A stretch of 64,000 bases of DNA from Chitinophagaceae bacterium (GCA_020403455.1 JADBXP010000005.1:186001-250000), one strand, 5' to 3'; counted from the stretch's first letter, positions 18,054 to 28,245 are shown. Notes: generated by a model from the letters alone, not told the origin. Translations and numbers: made by a program.

Positions 18054-21000
18054 ATGAGAAAGCTCCTAATGATTTTCATTGGGTTGTTTGTTGCAATGAC
18101 TTCGCTCGTTGCCCAAACAAGGGTCATCACCGGAAAGGTGTTTGACGAAAAGGGCGCCCCCATCGCCAATGCTTCTGTTCTTGTAAAGGGAACAACTATA
18201 GGAACTACCACCAAAGATGATGGTTCCTTTTCTTTAAATGTTCCTGCTAGCGCAAAGGAACTGGTCATTGCATCAGTGAATTATGCCAAGCAGGAAATTA
18301 ATATTACTTCTTCTAACACTTATGCCGCCCGCTTAAAAGCGACAAGTGAAGATTTGGAAGAAGTAGTTGTAACGGGTTATCAGCAAACCAAGAAGAGAGA
18401 GGTGAATGCTGCGGTGAGTACGATTACCGCCAAGCAAATTCAAAACATTCCTGTGACTTCTGTTGACCGTTTGTTACAAGGTCGTGCAGCTGGTGTACAA
18501 GTTAATGCTAACAACGGTATTCCAGGTGGCCCAGTTAACATCCTGATACGCGGTGCCGGTTCTATTAATGCTGGTAATCAACCCCTATTCGTTGTGGATG
18601 GTATTCAAATCAATGGTACTACTACCAACATTCAGACCCAAACGAACCCCATTGCGTTCTTAAACCCCAATGATATCGAATCCTTTGATATCCTTAAGGA
18701 TGCTGCAGCTACTGCAATGTATGGAGCGCGCGGTGGTAATGGTGTGGTATTGATTACCACCAAAAAAGGAAGGGCAGGAAGAAATGAAATAAACTTAAAC
18801 GTACAATTAGGTTCAACGAGTCCGCTTAAGTATTTTGATATATTGAATATCGCAGAAATAACACAATCAAGAATCGAAGCACTTCAAAATGCCAATCCCC
18901 GTGCAACGGCCGCTGCGGTTCGTGCCACTGCTTTGGCAGGTTTGGGAATTGCAGGAACAGCAACCGATGCTGACATTGCTAATTTAAGAAATTATGATTG
19001 GCAGAGGGAAGGTCTTCGCAATGGAAGTCTGCAGCAATTTGAAGCTTCTTTGCGGGGTGGTAACGAGAAAACAACTTACTCTATTTCTGGTTCTTACAAC
19101 AATACTGATGCGGTCGTATTCCCTGTTAACTTTAAACGCGGAACCTTGCTCACATCTTTGACTCATAAAGTGTCTAAGAAAATAACTATTGAAACAAGTA
19201 TCAGTTTGAGTACCATTCGCCAGAATGCGCCCTTCGGTGGTGCAGTTGGTGGTGCCTTCTTAGGAAACATCGCTTTTGCCGGTGCCACTATTCTTCCCCA
19301 CAACCCCATTCGCAATGCCGACGGAAGTTGGTATGGACTTCCGGGATCGGGACAAGCCGTAGCAGGTATTCTGAGTTTCAATCCAATGGCTGTTAACGCT
19401 TTAAACACCAATAAACAGGTAACCAATCAAATGGTAGGTAATTTTTCCATCAATTACGACATTTTGAAAGGGTTGCGTTATACCGGTAAAGTTGGTATGG
19501 ATTACCGCTTGGTACAAACAGAGTTTTATGGAGATCCACGTTTGGATGAATACTTCAACAGAAGAGGTTTTGGTTCAGTTAACTCTGACTGGAACACCAA
19601 CTTCTTAACTTTCCATACCCTTAACTTCAACAGAACTTTCAACAACAAACACGGAATAACTGCATTAGCGGGTTTGGAATATAGAAGTGATGTCAACGAG
19701 CGTATTGGTGCTTCTGCGGAAGGCTTCCCAACTCCCGATTTCAGAACTGTCAATTCCGCTGCTACTCCATTGGGGGCAACTGGTTTCTGGTCTGGAAACA
19801 AAATTTTCTCCCTATTCGGACGTCTTGGATATGATTATGACAGACGCTATAGTGTTATTTTCTCTTTTCGTCGTGATGGTTCTTCCAGATTCGGATCCAA
19901 CAATCGTTTCGCTAATTTCCCATCAGTGCAATTGGGTTGGAATGTTACCAACGAAAAATTCATGGAGCGTTCCAGCAATTGGCTGAGTAATTTAAAACTT
20001 CGCTATTCATGGGGTCAGTCCGGTAATGACCAAATTAATAACTTCGATGCCCTTGGTTTGTTCGGTGGTGGTCGCCAGTACAACAATACCCCCGGTATTT
20101 TCTACAGCCAGCTGTCCAGTCCAACCCTTCGTTGGGAATCCAGAACTGAAAACAACTACGGAATTGACCTCGGTTTTTTCAAAGATCGCATCACAGCCAG
20201 TGTAGATGTATACAAACGTGTTAATTCCAGACTGTTGTTGAATCGTTCATTGTACCTGACAACTGGTTTCACCTCCTTTACCGATAACGTTGGTGAAGTC
20301 ATCAACGAGGGTGTGGAAGCCAACCTGGGCGTGAAAATCATTGACAGAGGGTTTAAGTGGAGAACGAATTTCATCTTCGCTTACAACAAAAACTATATCT
20401 CAAAATTGTATGATGGCTTAGAGGTACTTCCAGGTAATAATGCTATTCGCGTAGGGGCTCCGTTGGGATCCTTCTTCGTAGCTAACTATGCAGGTGTAAA
20501 TCCTGCCACAGGTCGTGCCATGTGGTACAAGGCAGATGGTAGTCTTACTTACAACCCATTGATTCCTGCAGACCAGCGTTTGTCCGGTCAAACCAATCCG
20601 GTATACAATGGTGGTTTCGAGAACATTTTCTCCCACAGAAACTGGGAATTGAGTCTGTTCTTTAACTATGAATACGGACGTACGGTTAGTGACGGACAGG
20701 TTAACTTTATGTCTGAGATTGGTGGTCGTGCTTTCAACGGATTAAGAGAAATGTACGATGCCCGGTGGAAAACACCTGGCCAAGTTACCAGCGTACCTAG
20801 ACCATTCAACGGCAATGCAGATTTTAACAGCTCTAGCAGATTTACTGGACAGCGTTATCTCTTCAAAGCAGATTATATACGTCTGAGACAAGTAATGCTT
20901 GCTTACAACCTAACTGAATATGTGAAAAAAGCGAAACTTTCTCTCTTGCGGATCTATTTCCAGGGTAACAATCTGTTTACTTACTCCGACTATCCCGGAT

Positions 21001-21083
21001 ATGATCCTGAATTCGTGGGTGCTGCTACAGGTATTGTACCTCAAAATAAAAACTTAACCGTAGGCCTGCAAGTAGGTTTCTAA
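18054..21083 (+). CDS. SusC/RagA-family TonB-linked outer-membrane transporter (first copy)
   Basis: A 1009-residue receptor. Residues 1-21 are a signal peptide ending SLVAQ, followed by a carboxypeptidase-regulatory-like domain (residues 22-100, GKVFDEKGAPIANASV), the EEVVVTGY TonB-box-like segment and the plug. The plug contains PLFVVDGIQI and the SusC signature IESFDILKDAAATAMYG (residues 203-219). The remainder is the 22-strand barrel ending in LQVGF. It imports oligomers across the outer membrane with its SusD partner, energised by TonB. The substrate cannot be read, and no glycoside hydrolase adjoins. It is the first gene of a three-gene operon (next start 19 bases on). Confidence 0.95.
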   Translation: MRKLLMIFIGLFVAMTSLVAQTRVITGKVFDEKGAPIANASVLVKGTTIGTTTKDDGSFSLNVPASAKELVIASVNYAKQEINITSSNTYAARLKATSEDLEEVVVTGYQQTKKREVNAAVSTITAKQIQNIPVTSVDRLLQGRAAGVQVNANNGIPGGPVNILIRGAGSINAGNQPLFVVDGIQINGTTTNIQTQTNPIAFLNPNDIESFDILKDAAATAMYGARGGNGVVLITTKKGRAGRNEINLNVQLGSTSPLKYFDILNIAEITQSRIEALQNANPRATAAAVRATALAGLGIAGTATDADIANLRNYDWQREGLRNGSLQQFEASLRGGNEKTTYSISGSYNNTDAVVFPVNFKRGTLLTSLTHKVSKKITIETSISLSTIRQNAPFGGAVGGAFLGNIAFAGATILPHNPIRNADGSWYGLPGSGQAVAGILSFNPMAVNALNTNKQVTNQMVGNFSINYDILKGLRYTGKVGMDYRLVQTEFYGDPRLDEYFNRRGFGSVNSDWNTNFLTFHTLNFNRTFNNKHGITALAGLEYRSDVNERIGASAEGFPTPDFRTVNSAATPLGATGFWSGNKIFSLFGRLGYDYDRRYSVIFSFRRDGSSRFGSNNRFANFPSVQLGWNVTNEKFMERSSNWLSNLKLRYSWGQSGNDQINNFDALGLFGGGRQYNNTPGIFYSQLSSPTLRWESRTENNYGIDLGFFKDRITASVDVYKRVNSRLLLNRSLYLTTGFTSFTDNVGEVINEGVEANLGVKIIDRGFKWRTNFIFAYNKNYISKLYDGLEVLPGNNAIRVGAPLGSFFVANYAGVNPATGRAMWYKADGSLTYNPLIPADQRLSGQTNPVYNGGFENIFSHRNWELSLFFNYEYGRTVSDGQVNFMSEIGGRAFNGLREMYDARWKTPGQVTSVPRPFNGNADFNSSSRFTGQRYLFKADYIRLRQVMLAYNLTEYVKKAKLSLLRIYFQGNNLFTYSDYPGYDPEFVGAATGIVPQNKNLTVGLQVGF

Positions 21084-21102
21084 ACCAGAAAAATGAAAGA
21101 TT

Positions 21103-22614
21103 ATGAAAACTATTGTAAATAAAATAACTGTTTTTGCTGCCACACTCGGTATTTTAGTAGCCGGCTGTTCAGACAAAGACCTGGCGGTACAACCGCGGCA
21201 GTCCATCTCATCAGAAACTGCACTTACTTCTGTCAGCAGTGTAGATGCAGCTGTAATTGGTGTTTACGCTACTTTGAAGTCAAGAGTTCTCTATGGACGT
21301 GATTTCATGCTCTATGGTGATGTAATGGCGGATAATGCTGTTGCTACCAATAAGAGTGGACGCTTAGTAGGAGAAGGTCGCAACAACAATGGTGCACATT
21401 ATGCCAACTGGGGTACTGCATACAGTGCCATCAATGACTGTAACCTTGTATTAGCTGCTATACCTAAAATTTCGGCAGCATCAGCAACACAAAGAGACAG
21501 ATGGGAAGGTGAGATGCGTTTTATCCGTGCCTTGCTCTACCATGACCTGATGCGTGCATATGCTTATGCTCCAACTTTTATTGTAAATGCTTCTAACAGA
21601 GGCGGTGTTGTACTTCGTAGTACAGCTGTTGACAATAAAGATACTGCCGCCGCTTTCAGACCAGCACGTGCATCTATTGCAGAATGTTACAATTTCATCA
21701 TTAATGACCTGACAATTGCCTCAACCCGTTTGGCTACCTCAGCCCGTGCAGGTGCTCCACACTTTGCCACCAGGGCTGCCTGTCAAGCTCTGTTAGCTCG
21801 TGTTCAATTGTACAATGGGGATTGGACTGCGGCTAGAACGGCTGCTACCAATGCATTAACCGGTGGTGTTGGAACTCTTTCAACTGCGGCTAACCATGTG
21901 GCAGGATGGAGAGCCTCTACCAATCCGGAATCAATTTTTGAAGTTCGTTTTGCTATAGCAGCTGAAAGTCTGGGGGTGAATGAAGCCCTTCAAACAAGCT
22001 GTACTTCAATGGGTGCTATTGGTTCTCCATTGACCAATGGTGGCTGGGGAGATTGTGTTCCCAATCTGTTTGCTTTGAATGCATTGGGCATCTCCGGTGT
22101 ACCATCCAGTCTCTCCATCTCCAACGCGATTGCACTTCCGGCTCTAACCAGAAGTACTGATGTACGTAATCAGTTGTATGAGTGGGGTGGGCAACGCACC
22201 AATCCACGTTTTATGGAATGCACCAAATATTTTGGTAAAAGTGGTTTCCTGAATACCGACAACGTACCAGTGATTCGCCATGCCGAAGTCTTGTTGATCA
22301 GAGCTGAAGCTAGTTTCCGCCTGAACGATGAAGCTGCTGCTCTCAATGATATCAATACCCTTCGTGTTAACAGAGGTCTTGCCCCCGTTACGCTCAGCGG
22401 AAACGCAATTTTAGAAGAAATTCTGAACCAGCGTGTTGCTGAATTGACAATGGAAGGACATCGTTTTCATGATATGAAACGTCTCGGAAGAGATATCGTG
22501 AAAGATCCAAGTGTTGGATTTGTTCTGGCAATTACTGATTTCCGTGTACTGGCTCCAATACCCAACGGAGAATTGGTAGGCAATCCCAACATGCAACAAA
22601 ATGTGGGCTATTAA
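21103..22614 (+). CDS. SusD/RagB-family surface lipoprotein (first copy)
   Basis: A 503-residue lipoprotein. The lipobox is VAGC with the lipidated Cys at 22. The SusD fold is shown by the TPR-like helices (RFIRALLYHDLMRAYAY near 140) and the C-terminal pair of family segments VIRHAEVLLIRAEASFRLND and NQRVAELTMEGHRFHDMKRLG. It caps the SusC barrel on the cell surface and binds substrate. It lies 19 bases after susC1 and 23 before the third gene, so all three are one transcript. Confidence 0.95.
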   Translation: MKTIVNKITVFAATLGILVAGCSDKDLAVQPRQSISSETALTSVSSVDAAVIGVYATLKSRVLYGRDFMLYGDVMADNAVATNKSGRLVGEGRNNNGAHYANWGTAYSAINDCNLVLAAIPKISAASATQRDRWEGEMRFIRALLYHDLMRAYAYAPTFIVNASNRGGVVLRSTAVDNKDTAAAFRPARASIAECYNFIINDLTIASTRLATSARAGAPHFATRAACQALLARVQLYNGDWTAARTAATNALTGGVGTLSTAANHVAGWRASTNPESIFEVRFAIAAESLGVNEALQTSCTSMGAIGSPLTNGGWGDCVPNLFALNALGISGVPSSLSISNAIALPALTRSTDVRNQLYEWGGQRTNPRFMECTKYFGKSGFLNTDNVPVIRHAEVLLIRAEASFRLNDEAAALNDINTLRVNRGLAPVTLSGNAILEEILNQRVAELTMEGHRFHDMKRLGRDIVKDPSVGFVLAITDFRVLAPIPNGELVGNPNMQQNVGY

Positions 22615-22637
22615 TTAAATGCGTAAACATTCATAAG

Positions 22638-23153
22638 ATGAAAAAAATCATTATCAATACAATGCTCCTCTTTGCAGCCATTATTAGTTTTTCAGGCTGT
22701 ATCAAACAGGAGAACTATGTAATTCAGGGATTACAAGTTGAATTCGATGCTGCTTCCTGGAATGCCAGAGGCGCCGGAGTTACTTACCCAATTCTAACCC
22801 GAGTTCCACCTTACGGTATGCCGGTAGCAACCACCGACCCACTGATCACCCGTGCAAGTGGTACCATCCGTTTCCGCGTTAACCTGATTGGTGCTCAGCA
22901 GCCAACGCAGCAGACACTGAACTATAGTGTTATCACCTCTGCTTCTACTGCCGTATCAGGTACTCATTTTACTATTCCAGGAACCATCGTAATACCCCCG
23001 AACAGCAGTTTTGGTGAAGCGGTTATCAATGTTATCAACCCAGGCGTATCCAGTGCCACACCCGTATTGCTGGTTCTGGAAGTGACCGGTAATAACCTGG
23101 TAAAACCCGCAACAGAATTGAATAAAATCGGAATCCAAATTAGTCAGCTCTAA
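22638..23153 (+). CDS. Small surface lipoprotein of the SusCD operon
   Basis: A 171-residue lipoprotein (FSGC, Cys 21) with an all-beta mature part. Segments such as GTIRFRVNLIGA, LNYSVITSASTAVSGTHFTI and LLVLEVTGNN resemble Calx-beta or DUF4843-like domains often encoded third in SusCD operons. No catalytic motif was seen. It is followed by a strong terminator, which ends the operon. A surface-exposed accessory glycan- or protein-binding role is inferred from position only. Confidence 0.7.
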   Translation: MKKIIINTMLLFAAIISFSGCIKQENYVIQGLQVEFDAASWNARGAGVTYPILTRVPPYGMPVATTDPLITRASGTIRFRVNLIGAQQPTQQTLNYSVITSASTAVSGTHFTIPGTIVIPPNSSFGEAVINVINPGVSSATPVLLVLEVTGNNLVKPATELNKIGIQISQL

Positions 23154-23190
23154 TCAGATTCGATTCCAATTTTAACTTTGTTACTTCTAA

Positions 23191-23224
23191 AAAGGCCACT
23201 ATCTTCATAGTGGCTTTTTTTTTA
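23191..23224 (+). terminator. Rho-independent terminator of the first SusCD operon
   Basis: An 8-bp perfect stem, GCCACTAT (23195-23202) with ATAGTGGC (23207-23214), has a CTTC loop and is followed by a run of T residues; flanking A residues extend the pairing. Confidence 0.85.
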
Positions 23225-23288
23225 CTATTAAGTTGCCATCGATGATCTCAATTTTCATTATCCATTCATTTTTTGATAAAACAACGTT

Positions 23289-23960
23289 ATGAAAACATTT
23301 TTTTCAAGCCTGACTGCAATTCTACTATTTTCATTGACCGCCACCGGACAAGGCTTTTATGCTGATGCAGTTAACCCCGGAAGAGTTTACCGAGAAATGA
23401 AATGGGATAATATCACCGGAACTGTGCTCCTTTTTGAAGACTGGCACATCGCCAGGGTGAAAATTAATAAGGGGAAGTTGATTACCGGACTGATGGTCAA
23501 TTTCGATGTGTATGAACACAAAGCCCTTTACCAGAATAACAACCAACCCTTCGAATTTATTGACCAACTCGATTATATCGAAACCGACTTCGATCAACCG
23601 GATCAACGCAAGATGTTCATGAACGGTTTTATATCCAACCAATTCAATCCGAATACTTTTGTTCAGGTGCTGAATGAGGGAAAATACATGCTCATCAAAT
23701 ATGCTCGAAAGGTTCTGATTGATACCAAAACGTATGGATCCGGCAACAATGACAACAAAACAATTGAGCTGCAGTCCTTCTACTTTTTGGCCAATAACAA
23801 ATTGGCCACCCCCATTAAACTATCCAAATCTGCTTTAGAAGAAATAGCAGGAAGCCAAAAGAATGAGTTGACTGCTTACCTTTCTGCCAATAACTTAAAT
23901 CCGAAAAAAGAGCAAGATTTTACCCGGGCCCTGGTCTACCTGAATGGTTTTTCGAATTAA
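23289..23960 (+). CDS. Exported protein of unknown function
   Basis: A 223-residue protein with a signal peptide (residues 1-20, ending TATGQ). The mature part is mixed alpha/beta with many aromatic residues (GFYADAVNPGRVYREMKWDNI, then ILIDTKTYG near 145 and an Asn-rich NDNKTIEL). There is no motif I recognise. It stands alone between the SusCD terminator and a terminator-like hairpin of its own, so it is probably monocistronic. Confidence 0.7.
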   Translation: MKTFFSSLTAILLFSLTATGQGFYADAVNPGRVYREMKWDNITGTVLLFEDWHIARVKINKGKLITGLMVNFDVYEHKALYQNNNQPFEFIDQLDYIETDFDQPDQRKMFMNGFISNQFNPNTFVQVLNEGKYMLIKYARKVLIDTKTYGSGNNDNKTIELQSFYFLANNKLATPIKLSKSALEEIAGSQKNELTAYLSANNLNPKKEQDFTRALVYLNGFSN

Positions 23961-24017
23961 TCAGGTCGTTTTCCGTCTACGCATAGCCCCTACAGCCGGG
24001 GTAACCTGATTTTTTTC
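23959..24017 (+). terminator. Possible terminator after the 23289 gene
   Basis: AATCAGGT (23959-23966), overlapping the stop codon, pairs with ACCTGATT (24004-24011), followed by T residues. A shorter CCCC/GGGG pairing lies inside the long loop. The loop is longer than usual, so this is weaker than the other terminators here. Confidence 0.45.
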
Positions 24018-24127
24018 TTCCTAACACTGTAATATTCCCATTAATTTAACGACCAATTGATGGTAGGTTGTAACATCCAGGTTAATATTGCGTTACAATT
24101 GCTGTAAACACCTATAATTTTACAGGT

Positions 24128-24352
24128 ATGAAAAAAGTCCTTCTCGCACTATTGGTCATCATTGCGTTTGGCTCTTGCAAAGAAAATGCTTGCCTGAAAT
24201 ATGTGAAAATGAGCGGGCGAGCTATCAAAGAATCTATTCCGGCCGGGTGCACTGAAGCATCTATTGGATTGTCCAAAAATCAGTCGATGCCTTCGGCAGA
24301 TTTTTCGCTGCTGCATCCGATGGAATCAGGCGTTGACCGCATGACCCGCTGA
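24128..24352 (+). CDS. Small putative lipoprotein
   Basis: A 74-residue protein with an N-terminal hydrophobic stretch ending in the lipobox FGSC (Cys 17), followed by a short polar mature part containing two further cysteines (Cys 22 and Cys 41). TAATTTTA at 24115-24122 is one base from the -7 consensus and sits just before the ATG. No family is recognised. The clear signal sequence and promoter-like element favour a real gene, but its small size keeps confidence moderate. Confidence 0.55.
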   Translation: MKKVLLALLVIIAFGSCKENACLKYVKMSGRAIKESIPAGCTEASIGLSKNQSMPSADFSLLHPMESGVDRMTR

Positions 24353-24379
24353 TTCTAAGGGAGCAGAGAGCATTTTCCT

Positions 24380-24387
24380 TATTTTTG
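24380..24387 (+). promoter_or_regulatory. -7 element before valS
   Basis: TATTTTTG fits TAnnTTTG. No -33 TTTG was found at the right distance. Transcription from here would give a leader of about 65 bases before the valS ATG at 24457, and rules out a translation start at TTG 24385, which lies inside the element. Confidence 0.5.
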
Positions 24388-24456
24388 CATCCGGATTACT
24401 TCCGGATTCAACGGCTGGGCCGTGACATCGTCAGGATATTTGTCCGCCTAAGCAGT

Positions 24457-27096
24457 ATGGAACTCAGTAAAAATTTTATTCCGGCGGAAGCCGAAGCCAA
24501 ATGGTATGAACATTGGATCCAACAAGGCTATTTCAATAGCCAGTCTGATGATCGCCCCTCTTATACAGTAGTTATTCCTCCCCCCAATGTGACCGGTGTT
24601 TTGCACATGGGACATTGTTTGAACAATACCATCCAGGACATTCTGGTGCGTCATGCAAGGATGTCTGGGTACAATGCCTGCTGGGTGCCTGGTACCGATC
24701 ATGCATCCATCGCAACGGAAGCTAAGGTAGTGGCTATGTTAAGGGAAAGAGGCATAGCCAAATCCTCACTCAGCAGAGATGAGTTCCTGACCTATGCCTG
24801 GGAATGGAAAGAAAAATACGGTGGCATTATCCTGCAACAGTTAAAAAAGATGGGGTGTAGCCTGGATTGGAACAGGACATCCTTCACCATGGATGATGCC
24901 TACTATCAGTCAGTCATCGGTGTTTTCGTTGATCTGTATCGCAAGGGACATATTTACCGGGGCAAACGAATGATCAATTGGGATGTGAAGGCCCAAACTG
25001 CACTCAGCGATGAGGAAGTCATCTACCGGGAAGTCAACAGCAAATTATATCACCTGAATTATCGAATAGAAGGTGATGATGAAGCCGCCAGAACAGGTAT
25101 TACCATTGCCACCGTTCGACCTGAAACCATACTCGGTGATACTGCTATATGCGTACATCCGGATGACCTTAGATACCAACACCTCATCGGACGAACTGCA
25201 TTTGTTCCGCTCATCAACCGCCGAATACCCATCATCGCAGACAACTATGTGACACCTGATTTTGGAACAGGTGCCCTGAAAGTAACCCCTGCCCATGATA
25301 TGAATGATTACCAACTGGGGATTAAATACGGACTTGAGGTGATCGATACCATGAACGACGATGGAACGATGTCGGAAGCAGCCATATTATTTGTTGGTGA
25401 AGACCGGCTGGAGGTAAGAAAGAAAATTATTCCTCAGCTGGAAGCTGCCGGAAATCTAGTAAAAGTAGAAACATACGTCAATCAGGTTGGCTTCAGTGAA
25501 AGAACAGATGCGATGGTCGAGCCCCGACTCAGTATGCAGTGGTGGGTAAGCATGAAGCAATTGGCTGAACCGGCACTGGAGGCAGTGATGCAAGACGAGA
25601 TCCATTTCCATCCTGCCAAATTTAAAAATCTCTATCGCCATTGGATGGAGAACATCAAAGATTGGTGCATCAGCAGACAGTTGTGGTGGGGACATCGAAT
25701 ACCGGCTTACTATGCACCGGATGGTTCCTTTGCAGTAGCAAAATCTGTGGAGGAAGCATTGGAGTTACTTCAGAAAGAACACCCCGGTTTAACAAAAGAG
25801 GATATCAGGCAAGATGAAGGATGTTTGGACACCTGGTTCTCCAGTTGGTTATGGCCTTTCGAAGTCTTCCATGGTTTGTCCCAACCCGGAAACAAAGAAG
25901 TCAATTACTATTATCCAACCAGTACCCTGGTTACAGCCCCCGAAATAATTTTCTTTTGGGTAGCACGTATGATCATGGCAGGGTATGAATATATGGGGAA
26001 ACTACCGTTCAGGGATGTTTATTTTACCGGAATTGTGAGGGACAAGCAAGGTAGAAAAATGAGCAAGAGTCTGGGCAACTCGCCGGATTTGCTTGGTCTG
26101 ATAGATCAATATGGGGCAGATGCTGTTCGTTTTGGAATCATGATTGCCTCACCGGCAGGGAATGATATATTGTTCGATGAGGCAGGACTAGAGCAGGGAC
26201 GTCATTTCAACAATAAGCTTTGGAATGCCATGCGATTGGTGCATGGCTGGAAAGAGCGCATTAGCCAAGATGCAGATGGTGGGGCTGAAACTGCTTTTGC
26301 ACGGAACTGGTTTCAACAAAGACTGCTAAGCACCAAGGCGGAGGTTGCCGAGATGATGCAGCAATTCAGACTAAGTGAGGCGCTAAAAACCATTTATTCC
26401 CTTATTTGGGATGATTATTGCAGCTGGTACCTTGAATGGGTAAAACCGGGCATGGAACAACCGGTTTCACAGGAAGTTTACGAACAGACGGTTGGTTTTT
26501 TTGAGGAATTGTTGCACCTCCTCCACCCATTTATGCCTTTTATTACGGAGGAGATTTACCATCTTTTGCGCACCCAATCCACAGATCTGTGTGTAAGACC
26601 CTATGCAGAGATAACAAATGTCAATGAAGATGTATTGGCAGCAGGAAGTCTATTGCAACAACTTATATCTGCCCTTCGGGATGCTCGAAACAAACAACAA
26701 ATCAAACCCAAGACCTCGATCGAGCTAGCTATACAAACCGAACATCCGGAAAAATACAGGGAAATAACTCATCTGCTTTCCAGGCAGGTCAATGCATCAT
26801 CCATTCAATTCACATCAGATGCGATAGCCAGAAGCATTGTTGTTGCAGTTGAACAAGATCGCTTTTATATTTCTGCGGGAGAAATCGGGAATACCGTTGT
26901 ACAAAAAGAGGGTCTGCTCAAAGACTTGCAACACCAGCAACAGTTCCTGGAACAGGTAAGAAAAAAATTGCAGAACGAAAAGTTCGTCAACAATGCCAAG
27001 TCCGAAGTCATTGCCATGGAAAGAAAAAAAGAAGCAGATGCCATGGCCAGGATAGCCACCATTGAAAGTGCCCTGAAGGAATTGAGCAATGATTAG
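24457..27096 (+). CDS. valS: Valyl-tRNA synthetase
   Basis: An 879-residue class I synthetase that charges tRNA-Val. The start is ATG 24457, giving MELSKNFIPAEAEAKWYEHW, the usual family N-terminus. The HIGH-type motif is PPPNVTGVLHMGH (residues 43-55), the editing (CP1) domain follows with ATVRPETILGDTAI, and the class I KMSKS loop is GRKMSKSLGNSPD near residue 534. The C-terminal 65 residues form the coiled-coil arm that contacts tRNA (VRKKLQNEKFVNNAKSEVI). Length is normal for the family and all catalytic motifs are intact. Confidence 0.97.
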   Translation: MELSKNFIPAEAEAKWYEHWIQQGYFNSQSDDRPSYTVVIPPPNVTGVLHMGHCLNNTIQDILVRHARMSGYNACWVPGTDHASIATEAKVVAMLRERGIAKSSLSRDEFLTYAWEWKEKYGGIILQQLKKMGCSLDWNRTSFTMDDAYYQSVIGVFVDLYRKGHIYRGKRMINWDVKAQTALSDEEVIYREVNSKLYHLNYRIEGDDEAARTGITIATVRPETILGDTAICVHPDDLRYQHLIGRTAFVPLINRRIPIIADNYVTPDFGTGALKVTPAHDMNDYQLGIKYGLEVIDTMNDDGTMSEAAILFVGEDRLEVRKKIIPQLEAAGNLVKVETYVNQVGFSERTDAMVEPRLSMQWWVSMKQLAEPALEAVMQDEIHFHPAKFKNLYRHWMENIKDWCISRQLWWGHRIPAYYAPDGSFAVAKSVEEALELLQKEHPGLTKEDIRQDEGCLDTWFSSWLWPFEVFHGLSQPGNKEVNYYYPTSTLVTAPEIIFFWVARMIMAGYEYMGKLPFRDVYFTGIVRDKQGRKMSKSLGNSPDLLGLIDQYGADAVRFGIMIASPAGNDILFDEAGLEQGRHFNNKLWNAMRLVHGWKERISQDADGGAETAFARNWFQQRLLSTKAEVAEMMQQFRLSEALKTIYSLIWDDYCSWYLEWVKPGMEQPVSQEVYEQTVGFFEELLHLLHPFMPFITEEIYHLLRTQSTDLCVRPYAEITNVNEDVLAAGSLLQQLISALRDARNKQQIKPKTSIELAIQTEHPEKYREITHLLSRQVNASSIQFTSDAIARSIVVAVEQDRFYISAGEIGNTVVQKEGLLKDLQHQQQFLEQVRKKLQNEKFVNNAKSEVIAMERKKEADAMARIATIESALKELSND

Positions 27097-27126
27097 AGTG
27101 TTATTTACCTTTTAAGTCCCTCACCC

Positions 27127-27744
27127 ATGAACTACAAAATCATTGTTGTTGTGTTGTCACTTTTGTGTATTGAATCAGCGATTGTCGCACAGGGTGCAGG
27201 AGATTATGCTACGCTCAAAGTAATCAATCCACGTTATCCCGACAATCAACTCTTCAAAACTTTTTCCCGCTCTGCCTATCCGGTGGCATTCAGTTTACCG
27301 ATTGGCATCATGGCTGTTTCTATCATTTCGGAAAACAAGAAAGGACAACAAGTCGGTTACGAAATGATGGGGGGATTAATCATTTCTGCTGCTGCAACCG
27401 GAGCAATCAAGGAGCTTGTGCAACGCCCACGACCTTATCAACGATACAATGACATCTATCCTGATGAATGGGAAGATGGCAACTCCTTCCCTTCCGGCCA
27501 TACCTCTTTATCTTTTTCCAACGCAACTTCTATATTATTGAGTACAGAGAAATGGTACCTGGCGGCACCGGCCTATTTGTGGGCTTGCGGGGTTGGTTAT
27601 TCAAGAATCTATCTCGGGCAACATTATCCCAGTGACGTCATAGCGGGGGCAATTACAGGTGCAGGTGGTGCATACCTTTCTCATTTACTCAGGAAAAAAC
27701 TTTTCGAAGGACCTCGGCGACGCAAGCCGGTTCGTTTGCCCTGA
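27127..27744 (+). CDS. PAP2-family membrane phosphatase
   Basis: A 205-residue protein with a signal sequence (ending SAIVAQ) and the three phosphatidic-acid-phosphatase motifs in order: KELVQRPRP (residues 97-105), PSGHTS (near 122) and SRIYLGQHYPSDVIAG (near 160), with the catalytic His residues. Members dephosphorylate lipid phosphates such as undecaprenyl diphosphate or lipid A at the periplasmic face. The precise lipid is unknown. It lies 30 bases after valS and ends three bases before the convergent Lrp gene. Confidence 0.88.
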   Translation: MNYKIIVVVLSLLCIESAIVAQGAGDYATLKVINPRYPDNQLFKTFSRSAYPVAFSLPIGIMAVSIISENKKGQQVGYEMMGGLIISAAATGAIKELVQRPRPYQRYNDIYPDEWEDGNSFPSGHTSLSFSNATSILLSTEKWYLAAPAYLWACGVGYSRIYLGQHYPSDVIAGAITGAGGAYLSHLLRKKLFEGPRRRKPVRLP

Positions 27745-27747
27745 AGC

Positions 27748-28245
27748 TTAAACCAAGACGTGGGTATCTTTAATTACACCCATTACAAATACACTTTGTA
27801 ACTGTCCGATATTTTCAGCCTGGCTGAGTTTATTTACATGAAAGTGATAATAGTCATCCATGTTTTCAGCTACCACTTTCAGCATAAAATCGAATTCACC
27901 TGAGATGTTGTAACAAGCTATTATCTCGGGCATTTCCATGATGCTTTTGATGAATTTACTTCCCGCGCTTTTGTTGTGTTGACGCAGAGAGACATAGCAG
28001 ATCACCATCAACCCTTTGTTAACAAGATTGGGATTGAGCAAAGTAGCATATTGACGAATGACTCCTTGTGTTTCTAGGCGACGAATGCGTTCATGCACGG
28101 GAGTGGTACTCAATTTTACCTGTACGGCAATTTCCCGAACGGTGGCACGTGCATTTTGTTGTAAAATGCGCAGAATGGCCAGGTCTTTATCATCTAGCAT
28201 CACTGATAAAACAGGTTTTTCGGCTATAATTGTTGACTTGGACAT
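27748..28245 (-). CDS. Lrp/AsnC-family transcriptional regulator
   Basis: A 165-residue protein. Residues 17-65 are the winged HTH (LDDKDLAILRILQQNARATV, then VQLKLSTTPVHERIRRLE), and the C-terminal half is the RAM/AsnC ligand-binding domain (GEFDFMLKVVAENMDDYYHF). The first 15 residues are an extension before the usual family start at MLDDKDLAI, so Met 16 is an alternative start. It is divergent from ahcY with 113 bases between the starts, and may bind that region. Effector unknown; Lrp proteins usually sense amino acids. Confidence 0.9.
   Translation of the reverse strand: MSKSTIIAEKPVLSVMLDDKDLAILRILQQNARATVREIAVQVKLSTTPVHERIRRLETQGVIRQYATLLNPNLVNKGLMVICYVSLRQHNKSAGSKFIKSIMEMPEIIACYNISGEFDFMLKVVAENMDDYYHFHVNKLSQAENIGQLQSVFVMGVIKDTHVLV

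Noticed and set aside
23173..23180. TAACTTTG just after the first SusCD operon, a possible promoter of a small RNA
   Set aside because: The start would fall about 10 bases before the operon terminator, leaving no transcript apart from the terminator stem.
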